Shown here: one piece after another, positions 61,401-63,227 of the stretch | Numbering within the stretch: position 1 is the stretch's first letter | Layout of the letters: the number at the start of each line of letters is the position of its first letter | Position numbers and translations under genes: made by a program | Origin: Chiridota heheva | Taxonomy: Eukaryota; Echinodermata; Holothuroidea; Apodida; Chiridotidae | Direction of reading: 5' to 3' | Assembly: GCA_020152595.1 (NCBI GenBank) | Contig: JAIGNY010003296.1 | Coordinates: 554,501-618,500 of the forward strand | Length of the DNA stretch: 64,000 nucleotides | The notes under the pieces: model-generated | Databases searched by the model: none | Told to the model about the DNA's origin: nothing | The model's input: the letters and a program-made list of their open reading frames with translations, nothing else

Positions 61401-62724
61401 CTTCCCTGATGGGGACTACGGAACTCAAGAAATAAACCACTTACGAGCTACGGCCCATGGTCTGTTAGTTTTATATGTTGCAGATGAGAAGGGCAAATAT
61501 ATATACATTAGGTTTGCCACTGTTTATGCTCACACGTAAAACAAATGTTACATGATGAGTAATAATCATTTATGAACAATGGTGAAATAAATATGAAAAA
61601 TACATATGTAGAAAATGATTTGATTAGTGTTTAATAAAAAATAAAAAACAGTTAATAAAGAAATATGTCCTTCTTGAAATTTATCAATTTTATGTTAATT
61701 TATTTGTCAATGATAGTTAAATAATATTTTGCCATAAAAAAAAAAATTACAAAAAATTATTACTCAGAATTCTATGCTCTCATCAACCATTAAGATGTTA
61801 ATTTACAAAATAAAACATGCCTGTTTTCTCTGTATGGGAATAAAAGAAAGCTGGCAACTCTATTATTATTATTTCCTACTACTTCTGTAAGGAAAGCTTA
61901 CCCAGTTTGGTCAGGTTGGCCATGTAATGATTTATAATAAATGTACTCATTATAGTTACATTTTTTACACTCTTATTGAATGTTCTAATTGTGTTTTCTG
62001 ACTGTGCTGTCAAATTGTGTTCGAAATGTGTTGTCTGATTGTGTTGAAAATGTGTTGTCTGATTATGTAGCCTAAATCTGTTGTCTGATTGTGTTGCTTG
62101 AATGTGTTGAAAATGTGTTGTCTGATTGTTTTGTTAAATGTGTTGAAAATATGTTGTATGATTGTGTTGGAAATGTGTTGTCTGATTGTGTTGGAAATGT
62201 GTTGTTTGATTGTGTAGCCTAAATTTGTTGAAAATGTGTTGTCTGATTGTGTAGCCTAAATCTCTTGAAAATGTGTTGTCTGATTGTGTAGCCTAAATCT
62301 GTTGAAAATGTGTTGTAAATGTGTTGTCTGATTGTTTTGGCAATGTGTTGTGTAATTGCATTAAAAATGTGTTGTCTGTGTTGAAAATGTGTCTAAAACC
62401 TTACATGAAATCATGGTCTTACCTTGTATCATACAGAACAAAGTTGACAACAGCATCCATGGTCTTGTTAAATGCTTTCTGTAAACACTGTGAAGGAGAA
62501 AAGTTTAAAACAAATCAATTCAAAATTGTCAGATTATCCTAAGTTTAATGCGTTGATAGCGTTTAATGGTACCACGACAGCGATGGTCAAGTTGTGTCAG
62601 AGAGGTAAGAGTAGGAAATGAGTGTATGTTTACTTACAGTGACTTCTTGTTCATTCCTGCTGTCCAGCCATGATTGGGCGATTGGTCTCCAACCAAGAAC
62701 TTCCTTGTCAAAGTATATGATACC
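812..62724 (-). CDS. Divergent dynein heavy chain (DNHD1-like candidate), 26 internal exons, both ends outside window
   Basis: Dynein heavy chains are AAA+ motors that move along microtubules. Twenty-six exons on the minus strand, all with GT donors and AG acceptors, join in compatible phases to about 1,380 codons. Visible landmarks in order: end of AAA2 (GIIYFDKEVLGWRPIAQSW), AAA3 Walker A (GPPGCGKT) and Walker B (VFIDDLN), the LRDITKAFQ motif before AAA4, a degenerate AAA4, stalk coil 1, microtubule-binding tip (KLRSFQNPPGIV), stalk coil 2 and the AAA5 motif ITAAFLTYCG-like (here VTAAFLTYCG). The tail, AAA1, AAA6 and C-terminus must lie outside the window. Divergence from ordinary axonemal chains and the unusual AAA4 suggest a DNHD1-type protein, known in mammals from sperm flagella; this is inference. 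A divergent axonemal DNAH is the alternative. Exon 8 contains an apparent frameshift. Dynein identity is near certain; the subfamily is about even odds. Confidence 0.93.
1511..1880. repeat. Dispersed 350-bp element, copy 1
   Basis: About 370 bp shared with 7,216-7,575 and 10,576-10,938 in the same orientation. The ends resemble short inverted repeats: TTTCTCTTTAGG on the left and CCTAAGGAAAGA on the right. No coding capacity; a MITE-like element is likely. Confidence 0.75.
2001..2667. repeat. 43-bp minisatellite, about 15 copies
   Basis: The unit contains GATCACTGGCACCCTGTCCC followed by TTTCTAGATCAAGCTAGGGG. Copies differ by a few substitutions; two near 2,095-2,150 are shortened. It begins 12 nt past the donor of exon 25. 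Confidence 0.92.
2680..2885 (-). CDS. Dynein exon 25: end of stalk coil 2, linker to AAA5
   Basis: It runs from an acceptor ..ctttaag to the donor CACAG|GTATAA and is 206 bp long. It encodes an acidic, Glu/Lys-rich start (AAKEQEEATEEKEEK), then a heptad-like segment (LQDEVTKLQLEFDAAV) and LSASNERLKAATSMIH, the usual coil preceding AAA5. A 43-bp minisatellite begins 12 nt beyond the donor. Confidence 0.9.
2890..3420. repeat. Degenerate AATCA/AAATGATGAT-rich low-complexity intron
   Basis: Irregular runs of AATCAATCAATC and AGCAAATGATGATAAT. These look like decayed microsatellite expansions. Confidence 0.7.
3600..3700. repeat. Short tandem repeat of about 23 bp
   Basis: Four units of AACTTAGTAAAATGTTTGCT with minor changes. 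Confidence 0.75.
3745..4850. repeat. 83-88-bp tandem array, about 13 copies
   Basis: Each unit carries AAATCACCTGAAAGTGCTGA, an imperfect hairpin (CAGGATTTCATATCCTG) and a palindromic stretch ATAGCTGTATAGCTAT. Variants swap GAATTAAAACAGG for GGATACCTGATAAACAGG. Confidence 0.92.
4860..7215. other. Intron 24, unannotated stretch
   Basis: AT-rich, no exon or RNA gene seen. It contains an 11-bp perfect hairpin (5,774-5,784 with 5,794-5,804). Confidence 0.6.
7216..7575. repeat. Dispersed 350-bp element, copy 2
   Basis: Same family and orientation as 1,511-1,880. Shared blocks include ACCAACCCGACTTCCTGTTC and ATTTGTGTGTATAAGATTAC. Confidence 0.75.
7843..7948. mobile_element. Short inverted-repeat element (MITE-like), about 105 bp
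   Basis: The left end ATATTCGACGTAATAA is mirrored by TTATTACGTCGGATAC at the right, giving imperfect terminal inverted repeats of about 22 bp around a short unique centre. Confidence 0.6.
7950..9790. other. Intron 24, unannotated stretch
   Basis: It contains short C- and T-rich runs (8,298-8,330; 9,036-9,060) and a local duplication around TTATTCTCTGCTTTAGCTAG (8,586 and 8,643). No exon or RNA gene recognised. Confidence 0.55.
9793..9960. mobile_element. Palindromic foldback element, about 165 bp
   Basis: Two arms of about 50 bp are inverted copies: GCAATGCATGATGGGATAGA on the left and TCTATCCCATCATGCATTGC on the right, around a centre with GTACATGTACATG. Typical of a foldback MITE. Confidence 0.8.
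10259..10503 (-). CDS. Dynein exon 24: base of tip and stalk coil 2
   Basis: The donor is CGG|GTAAGT. It encodes a Ser/Pro/Gly-rich start (KLPTSSRRSPVQPGEHQG), then SSEDAGHLAAYLCALVEYSQ, equivalent to the S.AA..LC.WV.AM..Y block of other dyneins, and LRKALEKLVELKKEKAE, the start of coil 2. The exon completes a Gly codon split with exon 23 and ends in phase 0. Confidence 0.92.
10576..10938. repeat. Dispersed 350-bp element, copy 3
   Basis: Same family and orientation as 1,511-1,880 and 7,216-7,575; it lies 73 nt beyond the acceptor of exon 24, in intron 23. Confidence 0.75.
10940..12358. other. Intron 23, unannotated stretch
   Basis: No exon or RNA gene seen. A short GTGT/CCCAG-rich repeat lies at 11,680-11,750 (CCCAGTGCGTGTTTATATG and variants). 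Confidence 0.55.
12359..12565 (-). CDS. Dynein exon 23: microtubule-binding tip, second half
   Basis: The acceptor is ..gtgtaacag and the donor ACAG|GTAGGC; length 207 bp. It encodes DDKKKWKQMTVLMNDSVKF and LANLEYYLPKNKEGEG, matching the W..AK..L.D..F...L..YDKDNI region of dynein tips. A conserved Trp is present. The exon end is rich in Gly/Glu. Confidence 0.88.
13005..13262 (-). mobile_element. tRNA-derived SINE, decayed copy
   Basis: Same family as 50,728-50,982 and 55,057-55,290. On the minus strand it keeps a B-box-like GGTTTGATTCC and the core CTTGAGCAAGCCATTGCAC-like block. The A box is not clear. Confidence 0.7.
13265..13530. repeat. (GAT)n microsatellite
   Basis: GATGATGAT runs interrupted by GACGAC and AATAAT blocks; this explains the Asp-rich open frame here. 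It directly follows the SINE, at the side of its tRNA-like head. Confidence 0.95.
13850..14290. mobile_element. Inverted-repeat element family 3, copy 1
   Basis: About 440 bp bounded by inverted ends (TAGTTGGGGCAAAC near 13,900 and GTTTGCCCCACTTAATTATG near 14,200), with further matching flanks. The same element lies inverted at 40,565-40,990 and in part at 39,310-39,660. Confidence 0.75.
14300..14960. other. Intron 22, unannotated stretch
   Basis: No exon, RNA gene or known repeat recognised. Confidence 0.5.
14985..15310. repeat. Irregular tandem repeat, units of 36-45 bp
   Basis: Repeated CAACTGGGATGAACTGGTCC and CAACTTGGATTGAATATTTCC blocks with drifted copies. Confidence 0.8.
15355..16267 (+). 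mobile_element. 3' end of a CR1/L2-type non-LTR retrotransposon, interrupted
   Basis: At about 15,464-15,560 the plus strand reads KFWNSLPITIRNMLS and TFERKLKTYLLNN, the typical C-terminus of CR1/L2 reverse transcriptase proteins. The far end is an AT-rich 3' tail with (AAATC)n at about 16,244-16,266. Between them lies a fragment of a different retrotransposon (15,615-15,880). 5'-truncated and decayed. Confidence 0.75.
15615..15880 (-). mobile_element. Jockey/I-group retrotransposon 3' fragment, nested
   Basis: Matches the 3' end of the element at 56,308-60,107 (TTTGATGAGGTCTTAACGGC onward) for about 265 bp. It sits inside the CR1/L2-type remnant. Confidence 0.8.
16432..16458 (-). CDS. Dynein exon 22: 27-nt micro-exon in tip insertion
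   Basis: Twenty-seven nucleotides lie between a weak acceptor (..aaaacaag) and a good donor (GCAA|GTAAGT). It encodes R-YSYAPGGA with split codons that fit both neighbours exactly. The acceptor lacks a pyrimidine tract, so confidence is moderate. Confidence 0.6.
16840..17345. repeat. AT-rich TATCGCGATA repeat region
   Basis: Irregular repeats of ATATATCGCGATATATC and CACCATATCGTCATAT, many self-complementary (16,840-17,115), then unique AT-rich sequence. Confidence 0.75.
17350..18060. other. Intron 21, unannotated stretch
   Basis: No clear exon. It contains TATATAAGCACCCCTGTACC and GTGCCCCAAGCACTTATTATG, possibly the ends of another small inverted-repeat element. Confidence 0.45.
18062..18079 (-). 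CDS. Dynein exon 21: 18-nt micro-exon in tip insertion
   Basis: Eighteen nucleotides lie between a good acceptor (..ttcttgtag) and donor (AGAC|GTGAGT). It encodes DMYTR flanked by two split Arg codons. Its phases fit exons 20 and 22, so skipping it keeps the frame; alternative splicing would be possible. Confidence 0.66.
18247..18545. repeat. 24-bp minisatellite
   Basis: About 11 units of CCCACATGGTATCCCACCCT with variants ending CTGT. A related, looser repeat (CATGCCATGTCACCCTGTCC) follows at 18,615-18,710. Confidence 0.93.
18975..19828. repeat. 850-bp purine-only tract
   Basis: The plus strand is almost purely A/G plus isolated T: repeated GGGGAAGAAGGTGGGGAGGG, unit about 17-18 bp. Open frames on both strands here (Gly/Lys-rich or Pro/Leu-rich) are by-products of composition. 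Such tracts can form triplex or G-quadruplex structures. Confidence 0.96.
20119..20365 (-). CDS. Dynein exon 20: microtubule-binding tip, first half
   Basis: The acceptor is ..cgttacag and the donor GCAA|GTAAGT; length 247 bp. It encodes VKYWMSHVERTSIEKLRSFQ and NPPGIVLQVMEMTMALLG, matching the EIRSY..PP..V..VMEAV..LLG signature of dynein tips. A Ser/Thr/Pro-rich stretch follows (HISGSTTPSSKSPTKMFG), starting an insertion absent from typical tips. Confidence 0.92.
20968..21113 (-). CDS. Dynein exon 19: stalk coil 1
   Basis: The acceptor is ..tatttttag and the donor CAG|GTATGG; length 146 bp. It encodes a charged coiled-coil segment (EFERLREENLKTRRVAIEEE then LAIAQKNVEDHRKSLQN). It completes an Asp codon split with exon 18, and the end is phase 0. 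It follows an exceptionally long intron (10.7 kb) made mostly of tandem repeats. Confidence 0.9.
21190..22085. repeat. 24-27-bp tandem array (GATGAGGATGACAATGATATGG type)
   Basis: About 35 units of ATGGTGGTGATGAGGATGAC with length variants. It is organised in longer blocks, for example a block ending AATGATATGGAGGTGATGAT recurs about every 120-300 bp. Confidence 0.93.
22085..22680. repeat. (GATGAT)n microsatellite
   Basis: Continuation of the previous array as near-pure GAT triplets with interruptions; the source of Asp/Met-rich and Ser/Ile-rich open frames. Confidence 0.95.
22908..24480 (-). mobile_element. Jockey/I-group non-LTR retrotransposon copy A, 5'-truncated
   Basis: 1.57 kb, nearly identical to 56,308-57,876. 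Read on the minus strand it holds the end of the reverse transcriptase region and the RNase H domain, then the 3' UTR and a (CAAA)n tail at the 22.9-kb side. Its RNase H frame is broken by indels compared with the copy at 56.7-57.4 kb. It ends abruptly at 24,480, a typical 5' truncation. Confidence 0.9.
24481..24895. mobile_element. Inverted-repeat element family 7, copy 1 (decayed)
   Basis: Shares blocks with 51,079-51,868 and 34,362-34,604, such as CATGTGACATTATTTAAATC and CATCAACTGGTGGGGAAAAT. Its right end (AGATTTGAAATGGTCTAT) runs straight into the 63-bp satellite. Confidence 0.65.
24890..30372. repeat. 63-bp satellite array, about 87 copies
   Basis: The unit contains GAAATAGTCTATTGCTCTCT, ATCATACAAGTAGACATG and TTTGACCACTCATCATTTAA. 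Because 63 is 21 codons, the minus strand stays open for up to 918 codons. Sites that vary among units (A/G after GAAAT, TGA/TAA/TGG after GTT, T/A in CATCATWTAAA) change the amino acid, so there is no sign of selection on a protein. Rare 64-bp units (AAGGTAGACGTG) at about 25,045, 26,117, 26,559, 29,270, 29,837, 30,153 and 30,343 break the frame; spacings are whole numbers of units. Confidence 0.97.
30369..31835. mobile_element. Foldback element family 2, copy 1 (enlarged)
   Basis: Begins AAAGGACAGTTCAGGGGTCA next to the satellite and ends with the inverted form (CTTGACCATTGAACTAATCC), 17 nt from the donor of exon 18. Internal blocks match the copies at 39.8, 42.7 and 44.3 kb. About 900 bp of other sequence is inserted, including a stretch at 31,000-31,130 with CCGACACCGGA. 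Confidence 0.65.
31853..32100 (-). CDS. Dynein exon 18: start of stalk coil 1
   Basis: The acceptor is ..ctctttatag and the donor GACG|GTGAGT; length 248 bp. It encodes KKQDIKRLQALYEEASAKVA and a long heptad pattern, then an acidic stretch (MNDIESDEEIQDELLVDG). The foldback repeat end lies about 17 nt past the donor. Confidence 0.9.
32602..32741 (-). CDS. Dynein exon 17: linker from AAA4 to stalk
   Basis: The acceptor is ..aatttatag and the donor TGAG|GTAAGG; length 140 bp. It encodes LFMGPRTFRRFMDCFEYIY followed by STKSKANTKKVGQL, matching the YVTP.SYLELI..F..L...K block that precedes the stalk. Confidence 0.9.
32780..34225. repeat. 89-bp tandem array, about 16 copies
   Basis: The unit includes TTTCCTCCGCAAGTACAGTT, CCCTATGGAAAATCATTCAC and CATATTACCGCGCTTCATCA. 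Copies are moderately diverged. It starts about 40 nt upstream (in gene direction) of the acceptor of exon 17. Confidence 0.93.
34362..34604. mobile_element. Inverted-repeat element family 7, copy 2
   Basis: About 243 bp bounded by AGACCTTTTCAAATCTAAAT and its inverted form TTGGTTTGAAAAGGTC. The shortest and cleanest copy of this family here. Confidence 0.72.
34640..35190. other. AT-rich intron 16 stretch, nothing recognised
   Basis: Very AT-rich, with inverted ATACGCACTTTGG / GTGCACATACTT-like ends possibly from a decayed element. No exon seen. Confidence 0.45.
35194..35230. other. Perfect 15-bp inverted repeat with 7-nt loop
   Basis: GAAATACCCCAGCTC and GAGCTGGGGTATTTC are exact inverted copies around CCCCCTT. 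A strong hairpin in intron 16; function unknown. Confidence 0.85.
35595..35703 (-). mobile_element. piggyBac-like MITE, copy 1 (inverted)
   Basis: 109 bp including both TTAA ends: TTAACCCTTACTCTACCA on the left and its inverted form on the right (one extra A). Orientation is opposite to the other three copies. Confidence 0.82.
35705..37046. other. Intron 16 remainder, with a retrotransposon scrap
   Basis: A remnant of the Jockey/I-group 3' end lies at about 36,238-36,310 (GCGAGGGTCAAACTGTGCCT). TGTCACA-rich sequence surrounds it. No exon recognised. Confidence 0.55.
37048..37249 (-). CDS. Dynein exon 16: end of AAA4 with extra segment
   Basis: The acceptor is ..tgatcacag and the donor GAT|GTAAGT; length 202 bp. 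It starts ENLVSCLADIHGF, comparable to the ..V...IH.. helix after AAA4, then carries roughly 55 residues (around KIHGKKEMVKVQPAEVPNLP) for which I recognise no counterpart in ordinary dyneins. Confidence 0.85.
37260..38520. other. Intron 15, unannotated stretch
   Basis: No exon or RNA gene recognised. Confidence 0.5.
38535..38695. repeat. 20-bp tandem repeat
   Basis: About eight units of CTGAAATTCCCTACCAAAAT. Confidence 0.92.
38820..39290 (-). mobile_element. Jockey/I-group retrotransposon, old internal fragment
   Basis: Diverged copy of the RNase H region of the element at 56.3-60.1 kb (AGGTTTGCCAGCAGTCACGA, GACATGGCTGGGTATTCAGA). Both ends are lost. Confidence 0.75.
39310..39660. mobile_element. 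Inverted-repeat element family 3, partial copy
   Basis: Shares blocks with 40,690-40,990 such as AATGAACATCTAAATATCAA and GGTGGGTGTGGCTTACTTCC; its left end is missing. Confidence 0.7.
39781..40221. mobile_element. Foldback element family 2, copy 2
   Basis: Starts TTAAAGGATTAGTTCAGATG and ends with the inverted form (CTGACCACTGAAATGACCCT). It carries a piggyBac-like MITE (40,063-40,170) inserted at a TTAA. Confidence 0.75.
40063..40170 (+). mobile_element. piggyBac-like MITE, copy 2 (nested)
   Basis: 108 bp between TTAA duplications, with TTAACCCTTACTCTACCA at the left and TGGTAGAGTAAGGGTTAA at the right. Confidence 0.87.
40283..40414 (-). CDS. Dynein exon 15: AAA4, conserved W..W motif
   Basis: The acceptor is ..tcattacag and the donor TCAG|GTAAAC; length 132 bp. 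It encodes YPGLLTGMQVNWIRDWSPSA, matching the FP.LV.C..IDWF..WP..AL motif of AAA4. Decayed partial copies of this exon with flanking intron lie upstream at 41,024-41,490. Confidence 0.92.
40565..40990. mobile_element. Inverted-repeat element family 3, copy 2
   Basis: Bounded by CATAACTAAGTGGGGCAAAC and GTTTGCCCCACCTAGTTACC in inverted orientation. It sits between exon 15 and the decayed copies of exon 15. Confidence 0.78.
41024..41490 (-). pseudogene. Decayed tandem copies of exon 15 and its upstream intron
   Basis: Three partial repeats of exon 15 sequence and its upstream flank, at about 41,024-41,215, 41,247-41,440 and 41,443-41,490. The middle copy still reads GLLTGMQVNWM and keeps ..TTGGCTGTA at the former acceptor. 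All have drifted and cannot code. Confidence 0.82.
41500..42240. other. Intron 14 remainder, nothing recognised
   Basis: A local duplication around GTATGGTGTAACAATAGCTG (41,822 and 41,905). No exon seen. Confidence 0.5.
42261..42400 (-). CDS. Dynein exon 14: AAA4 sensor region
   Basis: The acceptor is ..aatatccag and the donor CCAG|GTCAGT; length 140 bp. It encodes FVSRVKRNLHIILCIPPTHY, the counterpart of F..RVR.NLHVVLC.SPVG in other chains. The phases fit exons 13 and 15. Confidence 0.92.
42732..43323. mobile_element. Foldback element family 2, copy 3
   Basis: About 590 bp. Left arm TTAAAGGATTAGTTACAGTG, right arm the inverted CCCCCTAACTAATCCTTTAA; long imperfect arms with AAATGGTAAAGAAACTAC near each end. 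Confidence 0.8.
43383..43490 (-). CDS. Dynein exon 13: AAA4 after degenerate Walker B
   Basis: The acceptor is ..tcaacag and the donor GCA|GTAAGT; 36 whole codons. It encodes GRDLRDKEYLDAINSLLVSG then EYPPLFSNDELESLL, matching TDTQIK.E.FLEDIN.LLN.GEVPNLF. The Thr-Asp of the usual Walker B reads Ser-Gly across the exon 12/13 junction. Confidence 0.92.
44030..44150. repeat. 18-bp tandem repeat
   Basis: Six to seven units of ACGTGACTACGAGGACTC. Confidence 0.9.
44267..44841. mobile_element. Foldback element family 2, copy 4
   Basis: About 575 bp. Left arm AAAGGATTAGTTCAGGGGTC, right arm CTTGACCACTGAACTAAACT; the right end includes TCATACAAGATAAACACAC, closely resembling the 63-bp satellite unit. 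Confidence 0.82.
45160..45346 (-). CDS. Dynein exon 12: AAA4 with degenerate Walker A
   Basis: The acceptor is ..ttgtccag and the donor CAGT|GTAAGT; length 187 bp. It encodes GNILMIGAIGSHLTTLVNLA where other dyneins have G.ALLVGVGGSGKQSL: the GK[ST] lysine is missing. FFDGLRSAVRLSGTEGKMLT follows. Confidence 0.9.
45480..46145. repeat. About 120-bp tandem repeat, six copies
   Basis: Each unit has ATTATCTTCTAAAGTTTAAA, ATGAAATAACATTATAATT and TCCTGTACATCTTGTCTGAG, separated by variable G- or C-rich spacers. Confidence 0.9.
46269..46435 (-). CDS. Dynein exon 11: N-terminal part of AAA4
   Basis: The acceptor is ..gtgtgtag and the donor CACGG|GTAAGT; length 167 bp. It encodes HLTRYNEEFGNVIINIMLSD then DVIYHVIRIHRILSF, matching YN......M.LVLF.DA..H..RI.R in AAA4. 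A Gly codon is split with exon 12. Confidence 0.9.
46670..47380. other. Intron 10, unannotated stretch
   Basis: Repeated CACTGTTCC/GGAACAGTG words (46,800-46,870 and 47,160-47,235) suggest a decayed inverted-repeat element of about 430 bp. No exon seen. Confidence 0.5.
47384..47497 (-). CDS. Dynein exon 10: AAA3-AAA4 connector
   Basis: The acceptor is ..aattcacag and the donor AGA|GTAAGC; 38 whole codons. It encodes FPQVEEGEEWYDHFVTFPIE and RAYQRPVTSMSQKT, at the position of the variable segment before AAA4. Assigned by position, phase and splice sites more than by motif. Confidence 0.82.
48035..48187 (-). CDS. Dynein exon 9: AAA3 C-terminal part
   Basis: The acceptor follows a T-rich tract (..tttcttgaag) and the donor is GTA|GTGAGT; 51 whole codons. 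It encodes VVSLWHHEVQCIMRDRL then DVTWFNQNLQEIIKV, matching ..RLW.HE..RVF.DRL....D..WF in other dyneins. Confidence 0.92.
48320..50160. repeat. 24-bp palindromic satellite, about 76 copies
   Basis: Unit GAGCTTGGTACCAAGCAAAT plus GAAG. GCTTGGTACCAAGC is a perfect 14-bp palindrome in most units. Because 24 is eight codons, several frames on both strands stay open for hundreds of codons (Lys/Glu/Gly-rich on plus, Leu/Ile/Ser-rich on minus); none is a supported gene. Confidence 0.97.
50446..50690 (-). CDS. Dynein exon 8: AAA3 C-terminal part, with apparent frameshift
   Basis: The acceptor is ..gattttacag and the donor CAG|GTAATT. The 5' part reads RHFAVVNLPEARESALQGII and DLHEAIVNASCQLLTTVQM in one frame, then meets TGA at 50,514-50,516. 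The 3' part reads VLRPAPMPGRTHYMFTLRDI then TKAFQ in another frame, the canonical P.P...HY.FNLRD.....FQ motif. Length is 245 bp, although both neighbours require a multiple of three. The frame change lies between 50,514 and 50,565. A sequencing or assembly error is the simplest cause; a real mutation is possible. Confidence 0.9.
50728..50982 (-). mobile_element. tRNA-derived SINE, best-preserved copy
   Basis: On the minus strand a tRNA-like head has an A box TGGCTGAGTGG (50,957-50,967) and B box GGTTCGATTCC (50,911-50,921) at tRNA-like spacing. The A box is of the Ser/Leu type. The body includes TGTCCTTAAGCAAGACACTT, a core shared by many animal SINEs. Confidence 0.85.
51079..51868. mobile_element. 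Inverted-repeat element family 7, copy 3, split by retrotransposon fragment
   Basis: Left end AGACCTTTTCAAATGGATTT; right end CAGATTTGAAAAGGTCTATA is its inverted form. The two parts are separated by a Jockey/I-group fragment at 51,447-51,845. Confidence 0.78.
51447..51845 (-). mobile_element. Jockey/I-group retrotransposon 3' fragment, nested
   Basis: About 400 bp matching the 3' part of the 56.3-60.1-kb element, somewhat diverged, 5'-truncated. Confidence 0.82.
52042..52292 (-). CDS. Dynein exon 7: AAA3 Walker B and sensor 1
   Basis: The acceptor is ..ctttgaag and the donor ATG|GTATAT; length 251 bp. It encodes GAKDNKRLQVFIDDLNLPPE (Walker B of AAA3), then CNELLRQLMDEKSLVGLQKP and DLVVLSAFTQNHHPSAEN (sensor 1 region). 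The dynein signature IDDLN.P is intact. Confidence 0.95.
52300..52850. other. Intron 6 left part, nothing recognised
   Basis: No exon, RNA gene or repeat family recognised. Confidence 0.5.
52857..52965 (+). mobile_element. piggyBac-like MITE, copy 3
   Basis: 109 bp including TTAA at both ends; inner ends CCCTTACTCTACCA and TGGTAGAGTAAGGG (one mismatch). The centre has a hairpin CGGCGATACTATCGCCG. Confidence 0.9.
53100..53208 (+). mobile_element. piggyBac-like MITE, copy 4
   Basis: 109 bp, almost identical to the copy at 52,857-52,965 and in the same orientation, 134 bp away. The GC-rich sequence between them (52,966-53,099) is not recognised. Confidence 0.9.
53310..53940. repeat. About 125-bp tandem array carrying copies of the end of exon 6
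   Basis: Five units with GAAATGGAGGAGGGGGAGAA, GGTGGGAGGGGGTAGATCT and CATACCTTGCCTGTGGTGAA. On the minus strand each unit encodes LQQFIE.NI.HRQ-like sequence followed by a GTATGA-type donor, as in exon 6. The array lies directly downstream of exon 6 in gene direction. Confidence 0.92.
53941..54039 (-). CDS. Dynein exon 6: AAA3, between Walker A and B
   Basis: The acceptor is ..catcttgcag and the donor CAAG|GTATGA; length 99 bp. It encodes DPGHQVTKRLVFSGASTACQ then LQQFIETNIHHRQ, the equivalent of INFSAQTSS..LQ..IE..L..R. The end of this exon, with its donor, has been copied into a downstream tandem array (53,310-53,940). Confidence 0.9.
54125..54195. repeat. 20-bp tandem repeat, 3-4 copies
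   Basis: AACAGTATATATGGTGTAAA repeated. Confidence 0.88.
54200..54790. other. Intron 5, unannotated stretch
   Basis: No exon or known repeat recognised. Confidence 0.5.
54802..54916 (-). CDS. Dynein exon 5: AAA3 Walker A
   Basis: The acceptor is ..atcccttcag and the donor CTTG|GTGAGT; length 115 bp. It encodes LSNMHVLLVGPPGCGKTAM: an intact P-loop (GxxGxGKT) at 54,833-54,856, so AAA3 should still bind nucleotide. Confidence 0.95.
55057..55290 (-). mobile_element. tRNA-derived SINE copy
   Basis: Same family as 50,728-50,982; shares CCCCAGCAGTGCTGGTACTC and CATTTTACAGCTGAGTGGAC. The B box is mutated, and the A box end is lost. Confidence 0.8.
55398..55622. repeat. GGAC-rich minisatellite (12-24-bp units)
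   Basis: Repeats of ACAAATGGACGGACGGACGG; the source of the Pro/Ser/Arg/Val open frames on the minus strand. Confidence 0.95.
55851..56001 (-). CDS. Dynein exon 4: entry to AAA3
   Basis: The acceptor is ..atatttatttcag-like (..aatattatttcag) and the donor ACG|GTAGGT; length 151 bp. It encodes DYYVDESGEWDPWVSKVPEV then EIFVDTVDT, matching DY.VD.....W..W...VP......ILVPT.DT of other chains. Confidence 0.94.
56102..56307. repeat. 30-bp minisatellite, left half
   Basis: Seven units of TCATATTCTTGCATGTGACA plus ATACTGATAG. Continues on the other side of the retrotransposon at 60,108. Confidence 0.95.
56308..60107 (-). mobile_element. Jockey/I-group non-LTR retrotransposon copy B, 3.8 kb
   Basis: Read on the minus strand: part of an APE-type endonuclease (CLQET; GGVSILVR; LGDFNAHNPLWGS near 59,750), reverse transcriptase motifs (GPDNIPYQFLK near 58,830; SYRPIALT near 58,660; DLEKAFD near 58,450; PQGS.LSPLFN near 58,270; VDDFTIFY near 58,180), then RNase H in one 247-codon frame (YTDGSK near 57,300; SAEAKAILLAL; WIPSHVGIPGNDRAD near 57,000), a 3' UTR and a (CAAA)n tail. 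The N-terminal end of the endonuclease and any ORF1 are missing, and several frameshifts break the endonuclease and RT frames, so the copy is dead. Flanked by TGACAAA on both sides. Confidence 0.93.
60108..60397. repeat. 30-bp minisatellite, right half
   Basis: About nine to ten units of the array found at 56,102-56,307, in register with it apart from the insertion. Confidence 0.95.
60470..60745. mobile_element. Foldback element family 2, half copy
   Basis: Right half only: CAAGTAGTCTGATTTCAGTT and TTGTTTGACCCCTGAACTTA. It ends 17 nt from the donor of exon 3. Confidence 0.7.
60762..60965 (-). CDS. Dynein exon 3: AAA2-AAA3 linker
   Basis: The acceptor is ..cttaaatag and the donor CAGC|GTAAGT; length 204 bp. 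It encodes FKMCIGLLEAMLDEHVEIGG and LYLFCLIWSFGGLLEGTDRK, matching the F.F..IWS.GG......R..F..FLR block before AAA3. Confidence 0.93.
61062..61312 (-). mobile_element. Jockey/I-group retrotransposon 3' fragment
   Basis: About 250 bp matching the 3' end of copy B (GATGAAGGCTTAATGGCACC), diverged and 5'-truncated. Confidence 0.8.
61320..61985. other. Intron 2, unannotated AT-rich stretch
   Basis: No exon, RNA gene or repeat family recognised. Confidence 0.5.
61985..62395. repeat. TGTTGTCTGATTGTG tandem repeat
   Basis: Irregular units of AAATGTGTTGTCTGATTGTG with or without TAGCCTAAATCTGTTG. It ends about 25 nt from the donor of exon 2. Confidence 0.9.
62423..62487 (-). CDS. Dynein exon 2: AAA2 C-terminal helix
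   Basis: Acceptor ..tctccttcacag with a pyrimidine tract, donor AAG|GTAAGA; length 65 bp. It encodes CLQKAFNKTMDAVVNFVLYD. Phase 0 with exon 1 and a split Arg codon with exon 3 both fit. Confidence 0.82.
62540..62612 (-). mobile_element. Jockey/I-group retrotransposon scrap
   Basis: About 70 bp (AATGGTACCACGACAGCGAT) matching the 3' end of copy B, in intron 1. Another possible scrap lies at 62,950-63,060. Confidence 0.6.
62638..62724 (-). CDS. Dynein exon 1 (of window): AAA2
   Basis: The donor is ACT|GTAAGT; the acceptor is a plain ..atgaag with a weak tract. It encodes GIIYFDKEVLGWRPIAQSWL, the counterpart of CGMIYMEP..LGW.P...SW in AAA2. This is the most upstream exon in the window; earlier exons (tail, AAA1) lie beyond 64,000. 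Confidence 0.88.
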
Positions 62725-63227
62725 CTTCATGGATAAATGAAATAGAAATTACATATGCAAGACATTCAAAATAACATATAAAAGACATAACAATTTGTAC
62801 ATAAGACATAAAAAATATATATATGCAAGACATCAAAATAATGTTTCAATGAGGAACAAACAATGAAATGTAGTCACTTGTAAAGCCACAATGTTTAGGG
62901 ATGATATACAATATACACAAAAGATACATTTAACAAAGTTAATATTACGAGTCCTTCAGAGACGCAGTAACGATTGATGATATTTGACGGCATGTCAACA
63001 GCAAAGGTAATGTTGTGCCAGACGGGTTAAATTATTTGATGCTGAAGTAAAGTATCTGAAGTTGCATTCAACGAGAGGCTAAATGAAGAGGTGAAGAAGA
63101 GTAGAACCACTTGTGGTGGCCAGTAATAGAGGTGAAGGTGATTCTCCTGGGGTAGGGGGTCAGATGATTTGATTGGCTGTTGTTGGAATCATAAATGAAG
63201 CAGATTAATTAATTCACATGATATAGG